Positions 1 through 6,244 of a DNA stretch of 64,000 nucleotides are shown here, one piece after another. The position numbers were made by a program, and so were the translations under genes. The first letter of the stretch is position 1. Each line of letters begins with the position of its first letter. This DNA is from Ignavibacteria bacterium (GTDB lineage Bacteria > Bacteroidota > Ignavibacteria > Ignavibacteriales > Melioribacteraceae): contig JAAYAN010000200.1 of assembly GCA_012719345.1 (NCBI GenBank), positions 1 through 64,000 of the forward strand, given 5' to 3'. The notes below the pieces were generated by a model. The model was given only the letters and a program-made list of their open reading frames with translations, ran no database searches and was not told where the DNA came from.

Positions 1-137
1 ATCATCGATTTCGCAGTAGATTTTTGTTATGTTTTTCATAGAGTTTTTAATAAAATGCTCTACGAGCTAAACATTCTTATTTCTTAATTAATTCCTTATT
101 TGTTTTTTTTATATCGAACTCAGGTTAGTATCATAAC

Positions 138-170
138 AGCCGCTAACCAAAAAGCGGCGGGTTTGTTTTT
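138..170 (+). terminator. Rho-independent terminator-like hairpin
   Basis: GCCGCT (139-144) pairs with AGCGGC (153-158) across an A-rich loop and is followed by GGGTTTGTTTTT. It would end a forward transcript entering from before the window start. Confidence 0.55.
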
Positions 171-380
171 AACATAAAGGGGGCAAAGCGTAATGTATAA
201 TGCCGTGCCTTACCAGTACAAAGCCTTGTTTGCAAACCGGCAGGCAGGTTTAAAGCTGTTGTTGGGTGCAGAGATTATGATTAAGATGGAACCTGTCCCG
301 TGTTTTTTACGGGAAGAGTAAGATTAAAACCTAAAAACCTAACAGCCTAAACTCCTGAAATCGTGATTTTCCCATTTGCC

Positions 381-501
381 GATGCCGGAGGCATCTAACG
401 TCTGTAGAAAATGAAATGAAAAGGAAACTGTGCGACCCCTTCAAGGTCGAAGTTTTTTAGTTTTTTACTGGTTCCTACAGTCGTTTGACCCTGCCGGGGT
501 C
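381..501. repeat. Cluster of REP-like palindromic units
   Basis: Unit A at 381-410 has GATGCC/GGCATC arms followed by TAACGTCTGTAGAAA. Unit C at 475-501, read on the minus strand, has GACCCC/GGGTC arms followed by AAACGACTGTAGGAA, so A and C are the same kind of unit in opposite orientation. Unit B at 434-448 has GACC/GGTC arms. This arrangement is typical of REP/BIME-style intergenic repeats. Function is unknown and no associated transposase is visible. Confidence 0.4.
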
Positions 502-968
502 ATTACGGTAAAGATGTAAGAGCAAGAAAAACCTAAAGATCTGATTGCCTTGACTCCCTGCTTTTACTTATAACTTATAGCTTAAAACTTAGAACTGATT
601 TCCCATTTGCCTGAAAACTTGTTTTTGCTTAGTTTCACAAAAGTACTTTGAAGAAATTGAATAATCCCAAATGTTTTGAAAAAAAAGACATCGGAAGAAC
701 CATCGCCCGGAAAACGAGAGAAGCGAAGGGAAAAGAAAGAAAAGCTGTCTGAGGAACGAAGTTACGAGTTCTTTTATTTCCCCGTAGCGAAAGAGTTTTA
801 AGATGGTGCTTCTGTAGTCTTTTTGGTACTGGTACCTGTCCCGATGCTTTGAATCGGGATATCAAGAGAAAAGTACATATTAAAAATGTTTGTTCTTTTA
901 ATTGACGTTCATTAGAAATATTTCTATAATAACGGATTTGGGTTTCATAAATCATCGGCTCTTACTTC

Positions 969-1037
969 TTACTTTTGGTTTACAAATCTGTCATAGGGGG
1001 ATAGTAGCGGACAATAGATGTATGTACGCCAATTCAT
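969..1037 (-). pseudogene. Decayed start of a second GIY-YIG nuclease gene
   Basis: Reading minus from ATG at 1037 gives 22 residues beginning MNWRTYIYC and ending in TAA. They line up with the start of the intact nuclease next door, which begins MKWYTYILY. The alignment continues weakly through S.., D+F. The position relative to the 66-bp repeat copy is the same as for the intact gene (start codon just past the terminator hairpin). I read this as the truncated remnant of an earlier copy of the same tRNA-linked unit. It is short, so chance similarity cannot be fully excluded. Confidence 0.45.
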
Positions 1038-1044
1038 TATTTTT

Positions 1045-1110
1045 CGTTTAAAACTAAAAAACCTTGCAAATTATTATCTACAAGGCTTTAAGAGCGGGGC
1101 CGACGAGACT
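1045..1110. repeat. 66-bp direct repeat, copy 1 (tRNA-Asp 3' end plus terminator)
   Basis: Identical over 66 bp to 1389-1454. It contains the last bases of tRNA-Asp (acceptor and part of the T arm, minus strand) and its terminator hairpin. Similarity resumes at 1127-1137, which equals 1463-1473 (anticodon-stem 3' side and variable region). Between the two blocks, eight T-arm bases of the tRNA are replaced by a 16-bp palindrome (1111-1126). Confidence 0.9.
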
Positions 1111-1126
1111 TCCCGATTAATCGGGA
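1111..1126. repeat. Perfect 16-bp palindrome TCCCGATTAATCGGGA
   Basis: The palindrome sits inside the tRNA-Asp 3' half copy, replacing the eight T-loop/T-stem bases of the intact tRNA. Read on the minus strand it supplies the final Pro-Asp codons and the TAA stop of the GIY-YIG gene. Related TCCCG/CGGGA hairpins occur at 296-314 and 839-859, so it looks like a member of a local dispersed palindrome family. Confidence 0.7.
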
Positions 1127-1380
1127 CGACCTCCTGCTTTTGAAACTAATTCCTCAATATATCTTCTGCTTTTCTTCCTTTTTATTTCATTTTCCCGTTT
1201 TATTGCAGTGTTCTTTTCTTCGAATTCTTCAAAATATACAAGTTCCCAAGGGATTCCTCTTGATGAGAACTTCCCCCAGCCGGAATTGTGCCGGTCTAAT
1301 CTTTGCAATAAAATTTGTGTGTGTCCTGTATAAAACTTATCAATTGATTTTGAATATAGAATGTATGTATACCATTTCAT
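1117..1380 (-). CDS. Small GIY-YIG nuclease (UPF0213-like), tRNA-associated
   Basis: An 87-residue protein of the single-domain GIY-YIG endonuclease family. WYTYILYS near the N terminus and FYTGHT about 15 residues later are the GIY and YIG elements, followed by an R..HN segment and a Lys/Arg-rich C-terminal half. I chose ATG at 1380, which has GGAAG six bases upstream. A longer frame reaches an ATG at 1413, but that lies inside the repeat copy of the tRNA terminator region. The last codons (KAGGRPD) derive from a copy of the tRNA-Asp 3' half: GCAGGAGGTCG is shared with the tRNA at 1463-1473. Known members of this family are often found beside tRNA genes. DNA cleavage is the family activity; the physiological role is unknown. 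The gene is downstream of, and collinear with, tRNA-Asp. Confidence 0.8.
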   Translation of the reverse strand: MKWYTYILYSKSIDKFYTGHTQILLQRLDRHNSGWGKFSSRGIPWELVYFEEFEEKNTAIKRENEIKRKKSRRYIEELVSKAGGRPD

Positions 1381-1388
1381 TTTTCTTC

Positions 1389-1454
1389 CGTTTAAAACTA
1401 AAAAACCTTGCAAATTATTATCTACAAGGCTTTAAGAGCGGGGCCGACGAGACT
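1389..1454. repeat. 66-bp direct repeat, copy 2 (inside and beyond tRNA-Asp)
   Basis: The second identical copy overlaps the 3' end of the intact tRNA-Asp gene and its downstream hairpin (CCTTG/CAAGG followed by TTTTTT on the minus strand, about 1400-1429). Together with copy 1 it brackets the GIY-YIG gene, giving a unit length of 344 bp. Confidence 0.9.
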
Positions 1455-1512
1455 CGAACTCGCGACCTCCTGCGTGACAGGCAGGCGTTCTAACCAACTG
1501 AACTACGACCCC
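1439..1512 (-). tRNA. tRNA-Asp (GUC)
   Basis: The minus strand folds as a complete cloverleaf. Acceptor GGGGTCG pairs with CGGCCCC, the D arm is typical, the anticodon stem CCTGC/GCAGG encloses loop CTGTCAC with anticodon GTC, and the T arm contains TTCGAGT. Discriminator is G. CCA is not encoded. A terminator-like hairpin follows at about 1429-1400. The GIY-YIG unit is attached directly downstream. Confidence 0.95.
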
Positions 1513-1582
1513 TTTTTTTTTAAGAACTTTCCAAAAGAACGAGTTCTAACATAATCCAATATTAAAAAAAAAGCAAGAAAAA

Positions 1583-2689
1583 TTATAAGTATTTTGTCCC
1601 GAAAGAAACTCCTACGGCTTTTGCAGCTTTCACAGCCTGATTATCGGGTTCTACAAGTTTTTGATGAGCAATTGCATCCCTGATATCAATATCTATAATT
1701 CTATCGCCTTTCAGAGCAACCATTCTGCCGAATTTTCTCTCCATTACCAATTCAATAGCCGAAGTTCCGAATTTTGTTGAAAGAATTCTGTCGAACGGAG
1801 TGGGAATTCCACCCCGCTGCAAATGTCCTAAAACTGTAAATCTTGTTTCCAATCCCGTCTCTTGCGATATCTTGTTTGAAACATATTCGCCTATTCCGCC
1901 AAGCCGTATTGCATCGGTTCTTTTGTTATCTATTTCTTTAATTTTCATTTCTTCGCCAAGCGGTTTTGCTCCTTCGGCAACACAAATAATACTGAACCTT
2001 TTTCCGCGCATATTTCTGGAAATAACTTTATCGTAAACGTATTGCCATTCAAAAGGAATTTCAGGTATTAAAATTATATCGGCTCCGCCGGCAAGACCTC
2101 CGTTAAGAGCAATCCATCCGGCATATCTGCCCATCACTTCTATTACCATAACCCGATGATGAGATGATGCGGTTGTGTGTAGCCTGTCGAGCGCTTCGGC
2201 AACAACAAAAACTGCTGAATCGTGTCCGAATGTAAGATCAGTTGCCTGTAAATCGTTATCGATGGTTTTGGGTACACCTACAATATTCATTCCCATTTCA
2301 CGCAATCTTTGGGCAATGTTCATTGTCCCGTCACCGCCTATTGCTATAACTGCATCCAAATCCCAAGCGTTATAATTATCTAAAGCTTTTTGTGATCTGT
2401 CAACTATTTTAATTTCGCCGTCATACATTTCCGGCCAGTGAAAAGGGTCTCCTTTATTTGAAGATCCGAGAATAGTTCCTCCTCTGTTCAATATTCCCGA
2501 AACATCTTTATCATAAAGCTCGTTTGCTTTTCCCTCAACCAAACCTTCAAATCCGTCGAAAATACCCATAACCTTCAACCCGAAATCGAATGCGGGTTTT
2601 GTAACCCCTCTGATTACGGCATTAAGTCCGGGACAATCACCGCCGCCGGTTAAAATTCCGATTTTCCTTATTTTTTTTTCGGATGACAT
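1583..2689 (-). CDS. pfkA: 6-phosphofructokinase
   Basis: Phosphorylates fructose 6-phosphate to fructose 1,6-bisphosphate in glycolysis (cytosol). The 368-residue protein starts with the phosphate-donor loop GILTGGGDCPGLNAVIRG (11-28), then GGTILGSSNKGDPF (70-83), GGDGT at 118-122, the catalytic PKTIDND at 140-146, and MGRYAGWIA. In this family a Gly in GGDGT favours ATP, whereas PPi-dependent enzymes have GGDD. The Lys before TIDND is the residue typical of PPi-dependent and of the Streptomyces-type (group III) ATP enzymes. ATP dependence is therefore likely but inferred. It lies seven bases behind rnhC, so the two are probably co-transcribed. Confidence 0.93.
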   Translation of the reverse strand: MSSEKKIRKIGILTGGGDCPGLNAVIRGVTKPAFDFGLKVMGIFDGFEGLVEGKANELYDKDVSGILNRGGTILGSSNKGDPFHWPEMYDGEIKIVDRSQKALDNYNAWDLDAVIAIGGDGTMNIAQRLREMGMNIVGVPKTIDNDLQATDLTFGHDSAVFVVAEALDRLHTTASSHHRVMVIEVMGRYAGWIALNGGLAGGADIILIPEIPFEWQYVYDKVISRNMRGKRFSIICVAEGAKPLGEEMKIKEIDNKRTDAIRLGGIGEYVSNKISQETGLETRFTVLGHLQRGGIPTPFDRILSTKFGTSAIELVMERKFGRMVALKGDRIIDIDIRDAIAHQKLVEPDNQAVKAAKAVGVSFGTKYL

Positions 2690-2696
2690 CTTTGCC

Positions 2697-3602
2697 TCAA
2701 ATTTTGATATTCTTCATCTTAATAAAATTTTTAAAATGCAATTTAGCATATTTTTCAAAAAAAGCATCTCCGTATTTTTTATAGTATTTTGCAGCGGCTT
2801 CATCAACTGCATTTGATGCTCCTTTCGGCAGTATAATTCCCAAGTTTTCCTGTTCTTTAAACCAGCAATCGAATTTATATCTTGCAATAATCGACGCTGC
2901 AGCTACAGCTTGAAATTCTTCCGCTTTAGTTCTTTGAATTACTTCAATTCCGGTCAAATTGTATTTATTGTCAAATGTAACTGCTTTTTTCGAAAACTCA
3001 TCTATAATTATCTGTTCAGGTTTCTTCTTTTCTAACAGATTGCCGATAGCTTGAACATGAAGAGATTCTAAAAGACTGTTAAGATTTTTATACGCAGAAT
3101 ATTTTTGATTATAATCCGTTGGAGTTAAAATCTCTGTCGAATAATTACCGGCAAGAATATCCAGTAATTTTTTTCCTAGTTTTTCAATCTGTAATGGGGA
3201 AAGATTTTTACTGTCCTGAACTCCGAGACCTGAAATATTTTTCTGTAAATCTTGGTTAAGATAAACTGCTGCTACTACCAGAGGTCCGAAAAAATCACCT
3301 TTGCCCGATTCATCCGACCCTATATAATTGCTTGGATAAAGCCGGGGTTTTTCTTCTGCCTTTTGAATTCCCAGAACTTCGGAAATGCAATCGTAAATTT
3401 CGCTGTCTTTTTTACCTTGAAGAACTTTTTTTACACCGCTTTTGCCAAAATAAATATTCAGGCTGCATTTTTCTTTTTTATTGCCGAAAATTATTTCGAA
3501 ATTATACTGTTTTTCGGAAGACGAAACAGGAACAATATTTCTTTTCGCCAGCGATTCAATAATTCTGTTTTTTTCTGCAAAAGCTGTTTTTTTCATCATC
3601 AC
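2697..3602 (-). CDS. rnhC: Ribonuclease HIII
   Basis: Cleaves the RNA strand of RNA-DNA hybrids (cytosol). 301 residues. The N-terminal ~85 residues match the TBP-like substrate-binding extension characteristic of RNase HIII. The catalytic domain follows with YIGSDESGKGDFFGP (93-107; D97 and E98 are the DE pair of the active site), IIIDEF around residue 198 (third acidic residue) and AAASIIAR near 235. The length is normal. The first Met is one of three in a row, so the start may be two or three codons later. It is the first gene of a probable two-gene unit with pfkA. Confidence 0.93.
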   Translation of the reverse strand: MMMKKTAFAEKNRIIESLAKRNIVPVSSSEKQYNFEIIFGNKKEKCSLNIYFGKSGVKKVLQGKKDSEIYDCISEVLGIQKAEEKPRLYPSNYIGSDESGKGDFFGPLVVAAVYLNQDLQKNISGLGVQDSKNLSPLQIEKLGKKLLDILAGNYSTEILTPTDYNQKYSAYKNLNSLLESLHVQAIGNLLEKKKPEQIIIDEFSKKAVTFDNKYNLTGIEVIQRTKAEEFQAVAAASIIARYKFDCWFKEQENLGIILPKGASNAVDEAAAKYYKKYGDAFFEKYAKLHFKNFIKMKNIKI

Positions 3603-3751
3603 AATTTTTTTTACAAAGTAATTTTAATAATTTTAAACTTAATATTAAAAACTTAAGATAAGTTACCAAAAAAATATTTTGTTTTTCTTTTATTATACTG
3701 TATATTAAAAGTCCGTGTTTATTGTATTTTGTGTTTTTTATTTATTGAATT

Positions 3752-3838
3752 GGAGAGTTGGCAGAGTGGTTGAATGCGGCGGTCTTGAAAACCGTTAAGG
3801 ATGTAAGTCCTTCCGGGGTTCGAATCCCTGACTCTCCG
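3752..3838 (+). tRNA. tRNA-Ser (UGA)
   Basis: Acceptor GGAGAGT pairs with ACTCTCC, with discriminator G. The anticodon stem CGGT/ACCG surrounds loop CTTGAAA with anticodon TGA. The long variable arm typical of class II tRNAs is present, followed by the T arm GGGGTTCGAATCCC. CCA is not encoded. Confidence 0.96.
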
Positions 3839-3840
3839 CA

Positions 3841-3862
3841 AGAGTTTAATAAACTCTTTTTT
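3841..3862 (+). terminator. Terminator of tRNA-Ser
   Basis: AGAGTTT and AAACTCT form a seven-base stem directly after the tRNA, followed by TTTTT. Confidence 0.75.
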
Positions 3863-3965
3863 AAGTAATAATTGACAGTATCTTTAAGTATTATTGTTTT
3901 TTCCCGCTTCAAAGCTCTGCTCAATTTACTATTTTTTTTATAATTATTTTTAAGGAGCACTGTTT

Positions 3966-4175
3966 ATGGCAGAGCGCATCAAAGGAACCGTTAAATGGTT
4001 CAACAGTTCAAAAGGTTACGGATTCATTTCACAAGCTAGTGGAGAAGACGTATTTGTTCATTATCAGTCTATAGTTGCCGACGGATACAAATCTCTTGAG
4101 GAAGGTCAGAGTGTTGAGTTTGAAGTCAGCCAAGGACAAAAAGGTCCTCAAGCTAAAGACGTTAAGATAGTTTAA
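3966..4175 (+). CDS. Cold-shock protein (CspA family)
   Basis: A single cold-shock domain of 69 residues, the normal size for small nucleic-acid chaperones that bind single-stranded RNA and DNA. The RNP1-like KGYGFI and RNP2-like VFVHY motifs are present, and it opens with the family-typical GTVKWFN. A strong AAGGAG ribosome site precedes the ATG. The gene stands alone between tRNA-Ser and yebC, with its own terminator. The roughly 100-base AT-rich leader could carry post-transcriptional control, as in other csp genes, but no specific element was recognised. Confidence 0.95.
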   Translation: MAERIKGTVKWFNSSKGYGFISQASGEDVFVHYQSIVADGYKSLEEGQSVEFEVSQGQKGPQAKDVKIV

Positions 4176-4195
4176 AAACGAATATAACTGTAAAG

Positions 4196-4219
4196 AGCCC
4201 TCGAATTGAGGGCTTTTTT
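4196..4219 (+). terminator. Terminator of the cold-shock gene
   Basis: AGCCCTC (4196-4202) pairs with GAGGGCT (4208-4214) over a five-base loop, followed by a T run. Confidence 0.85.
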
Positions 4220-4324
4220 GTTTTTAAACACTGCATAATTTTCTGAAAAAAGAATTATTTTTCCTTAAAAATAATTGTTAAATTTAAAAAACCAGTTTTA
4301 TTAAAATTATTACAGGATATTCCG

Positions 4325-5035
4325 ATGGGAAGAATATTTGAAACAAGAAAGCACACGATGTTTGCCCGCTATGCAAAAATGTCGAAAGCATTTAACAGGA
4401 TAAGAAAAGATATTGAAATTGCCGTAAAAGCCGCTGGCTCGGATCCAAAATCAAATTCAAAACTACGAATGGCAATACAGAATGCGAAAAGTGTAAATAT
4501 GCCAAAAGATAAAGTAGAAGCTGCAATAAAAAGAGCTTCTTCTAAAGATACATCGGGTTACGAAGAAATTATTTATGAGGGGTATGGACCGCACGGTGTA
4601 GCAATGATTATAGAAACTGCAACTAATAATCCTAATAGAACCGTTGCAAGTGTCCGTCATTTATTTAGGAAATATGAAGGTTCACTTGGTAATGCCGGCA
4701 GCATTACATTTATGTTTGAAAAAAAAGGCTTGCTAAAAATTGAGAAATCGAAAGTTGAAGATATTGATTCTTTTGAACTTGAACTTATTGATTTTGGATT
4801 GGATGAACTTTCTTATGACGATGAATTCATTTATATCTACACTTCATTTCACGATTACGGAAGTATGCAAAAAGCACTTGAAGAAAGAAACTATGAAATT
4901 ACCGCTACAGAAGTTCAGTACATCCCTAATAATATGAAAGAACTTAACGAAGAACAGCAAAAAGAAATTGAAGAACTTATTGACGCATTGGAAGAAGATG
5001 ATGACGTTCAATCAGTCTATCATAATATGCAATAA
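4325..5035 (+). CDS. yebC: YebC/TACO1-family protein
   Basis: 236 residues of the YebC/PmpR/TACO1 family. Members have been described as DNA-binding regulators and, more recently, as factors helping ribosomes through difficult stretches. The N terminus (MGRIFETRKHTMFARYAKMS) is the Bacteroidota variant of the usual MAGHSKW form. NAKSVNMPKDKVEAAIKRA, YEGYGPHGVAMIIE and TNNPNRTVASVRHLF are family hallmarks. The acidic C-terminal tail (LEEDDDVQSVYHNM) is also typical. It stands as a single gene between two terminators. Confidence 0.93.
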   Translation: MGRIFETRKHTMFARYAKMSKAFNRIRKDIEIAVKAAGSDPKSNSKLRMAIQNAKSVNMPKDKVEAAIKRASSKDTSGYEEIIYEGYGPHGVAMIIETATNNPNRTVASVRHLFRKYEGSLGNAGSITFMFEKKGLLKIEKSKVEDIDSFELELIDFGLDELSYDDEFIYIYTSFHDYGSMQKALEERNYEITATEVQYIPNNMKELNEEQQKEIEELIDALEEDDDVQSVYHNMQ

Positions 5036-5044
5036 TATTCAGAA

Positions 5045-5074
5045 AAAGGCTGCAGAAAGCAGCCTTTGTTGTTT
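5045..5074 (+). terminator. Terminator after yebC (possibly bidirectional)
   Basis: AAAGGCTGC (5045-5053) and GCAGCCTTT (5059-5067) form a perfect nine-base stem. It is flanked by A-rich and T-rich tracts, so it may also serve the convergent methyltransferase gene. Confidence 0.8.
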
Positions 5075-5627
5075 ATAAAATAAGCAGCACTGATCTGCAA
5101 AAAAGCATTTTCGGCTTTTCAATAACTTTAAAACCTAATTTCTCAAGTTTAATAATCATCTCCGAAAAAGCTTTTTTCGAAACGTGAAAATTAGGTTCAA
5201 CAATAAGTAATTTACCAGCCTTTGTTAGTATTTCTTTCAGCTCGTTAAACATTTTATCCTGATCCGGAACTTCATGAATCATAAAAAAGGCAAGTATAAA
5301 ATCAACTTTTTCTTTAAGTCCAATTTTATTGGATTTGCATTTATATAAAATAATTCTTTGCTCCAAATTTGTTCCAAAAATTTTCTTTTTAACTTTTTCA
5401 AGCATCCCATCCTGCAAATCGGCTGAAATTACTTTACCTTTTTCACCGACAATCTTTGCCATTTCAATCGAAAAAAATCCAGGTCCGCACCCCAGATCAA
5501 GTGCTTTATCATTTTCCTTTAAGTATGGTTTTAATATTTTCTCCGGGTTCTGCAAAAATCTTCGCAGCGGATTATCAAGAGCTCCGGCTGATTCAACAGG
5601 ACAAACCTTATTCTTGTTTTCTTTCAT
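5073..5627 (-). CDS. Class I SAM-dependent methyltransferase
   Basis: 184 residues with a standard class I fold. Motif I is ALDLGCGPGFFS (about 42-53). An acidic residue ends strand 2 (ISADLQ), and FILAFFMIHEVPD is the motif IV region. The N terminus (KVCPVESAGALDNPLRR) resembles small methyltransferases of unknown substrate found across anaerobes. Arsenite- and ubiquinone-type enzymes share the same core. The substrate cannot be deduced. It is a monocistronic gene convergent with yebC. Confidence 0.8.
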   Translation of the reverse strand: MKENKNKVCPVESAGALDNPLRRFLQNPEKILKPYLKENDKALDLGCGPGFFSIEMAKIVGEKGKVISADLQDGMLEKVKKKIFGTNLEQRIILYKCKSNKIGLKEKVDFILAFFMIHEVPDQDKMFNELKEILTKAGKLLIVEPNFHVSKKAFSEMIIKLEKLGFKVIEKPKMLFCRSVLLIL

Positions 5628-5739
5628 TCAATTTCCTAATCTTATTTAAAGTGGATACACTATGACGTAAAAATATCAGGAAGGTTCATTTTGAGGAAAA
5701 AGAAGTAAACGAAATTAGTAATTCAATTGAGCAGAATTA

Positions 5740-6108
5740 TTATTGTGTTTCAAGCCATTGAACAGCTTTCTGTTCATCTTCAAATTTCATTACATTGAAA
5801 CCGCAAGATTTCATAAACGAAACAATTGTATTATGCGATGCATCATCCGGAGAAACAAGAATAGCACTTTTTTCGAAATAGCCATTGCCCGGTTTTGGCA
5901 TATCCGAATTAACAAATTTATATTTCAAATGAACGTCTTCTTTGTTTCTTACTTTTCGCAAATCATATAAAATCCTTTTGAGATATTTTTTCTTTCCGAA
6001 AGCAACAGCTTCGCCTGCAATGATGTTTCCTAAACGGCTGGACATATTTACATTTACTTCGGCAATAAGGAATTTCCTCGAGGCAGATACTTTTAGCTGA
6101 TAATCCAT
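5740..6108 (-). CDS. Small STAS/SpoIIAA-like protein
   Basis: 122 residues, no signal peptide or membrane segment. The alternation of strands and helices and phrases such as KRILYDLRKVRN suggest a SpoIIAA/STAS-like fold. No invariant phosphorylatable serine motif of classical anti-anti-sigma factors is obvious, so the assignment is tentative. It is a single gene between a methyltransferase gene and divergent uvrA. If it is a STAS protein, it could be a partner for the RsbW-like kinase at 54.1 kb; that link is speculative. Confidence 0.5.
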   Translation of the reverse strand: MDYQLKVSASRKFLIAEVNVNMSSRLGNIIAGEAVAFGKKKYLKRILYDLRKVRNKEDVHLKYKFVNSDMPKPGNGYFEKSAILVSPDDASHNTIVSFMKSCGFNVMKFEDEQKAVQWLETQ

Positions 6109-6244
6109 TGTATTCTAAAACTTATAATAAAAATTCATTACGCTCAAAAGGTAAAGAATGGCTGAACTATTTACAAGTTTATTAAATTGTTTCAGCAAAA
6201 GTTTTAATTTTTGTAATTTTGATGTTTAATAAATTGGTAAAATT

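Larger units (their letters stand above)
1..968. other. Gene-poor region with REP-like palindromes
   Basis: I see no convincing gene here. The longest open frame (minus strand, 635-955) resembles no family I know and overlaps repeat-like DNA. The stretch holds a terminator-like hairpin at 139-170 and short palindromes of two kinds. One kind is built on TCCCG/CGGGA arms (296-314 and 839-859). The other has GACCC/GGGTC or GATGCC/GGCATC arms with a CTGTAG tail (381-410 and 475-501, in opposite orientation), with a weaker relative at 434-448. Such clustered palindromes suggest intergenic REP-like repeats. The family assignment is inference from internal similarity only. Confidence 0.5.

Noticed and set aside
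635-955. 106-codon open frame on the minus strand
   Set aside because: No recognisable domain, overlaps REP-like hairpins, and composition (Phe/Leu-rich with many low-frequency codons) fits a chance frame.
1140-1493. 117-codon frame on the plus strand ending in a tRNA-like peptide (DETRTRDLLRDRQ)
   Set aside because: It is the antisense of the GIY-YIG gene and tRNA-Asp. Such peptides are a well-known artefact of translating tRNA genes.
3872-3900. Promoter with TTGACA before the cold-shock gene
   Set aside because: A good -35 hexamer is present but no acceptable -10 lies 16-18 bases downstream.
3742-3960. 72-codon minus-strand frame containing SGIRTPEGLTSLT
   Set aside because: Antisense translation of tRNA-Ser, a familiar annotation artefact.
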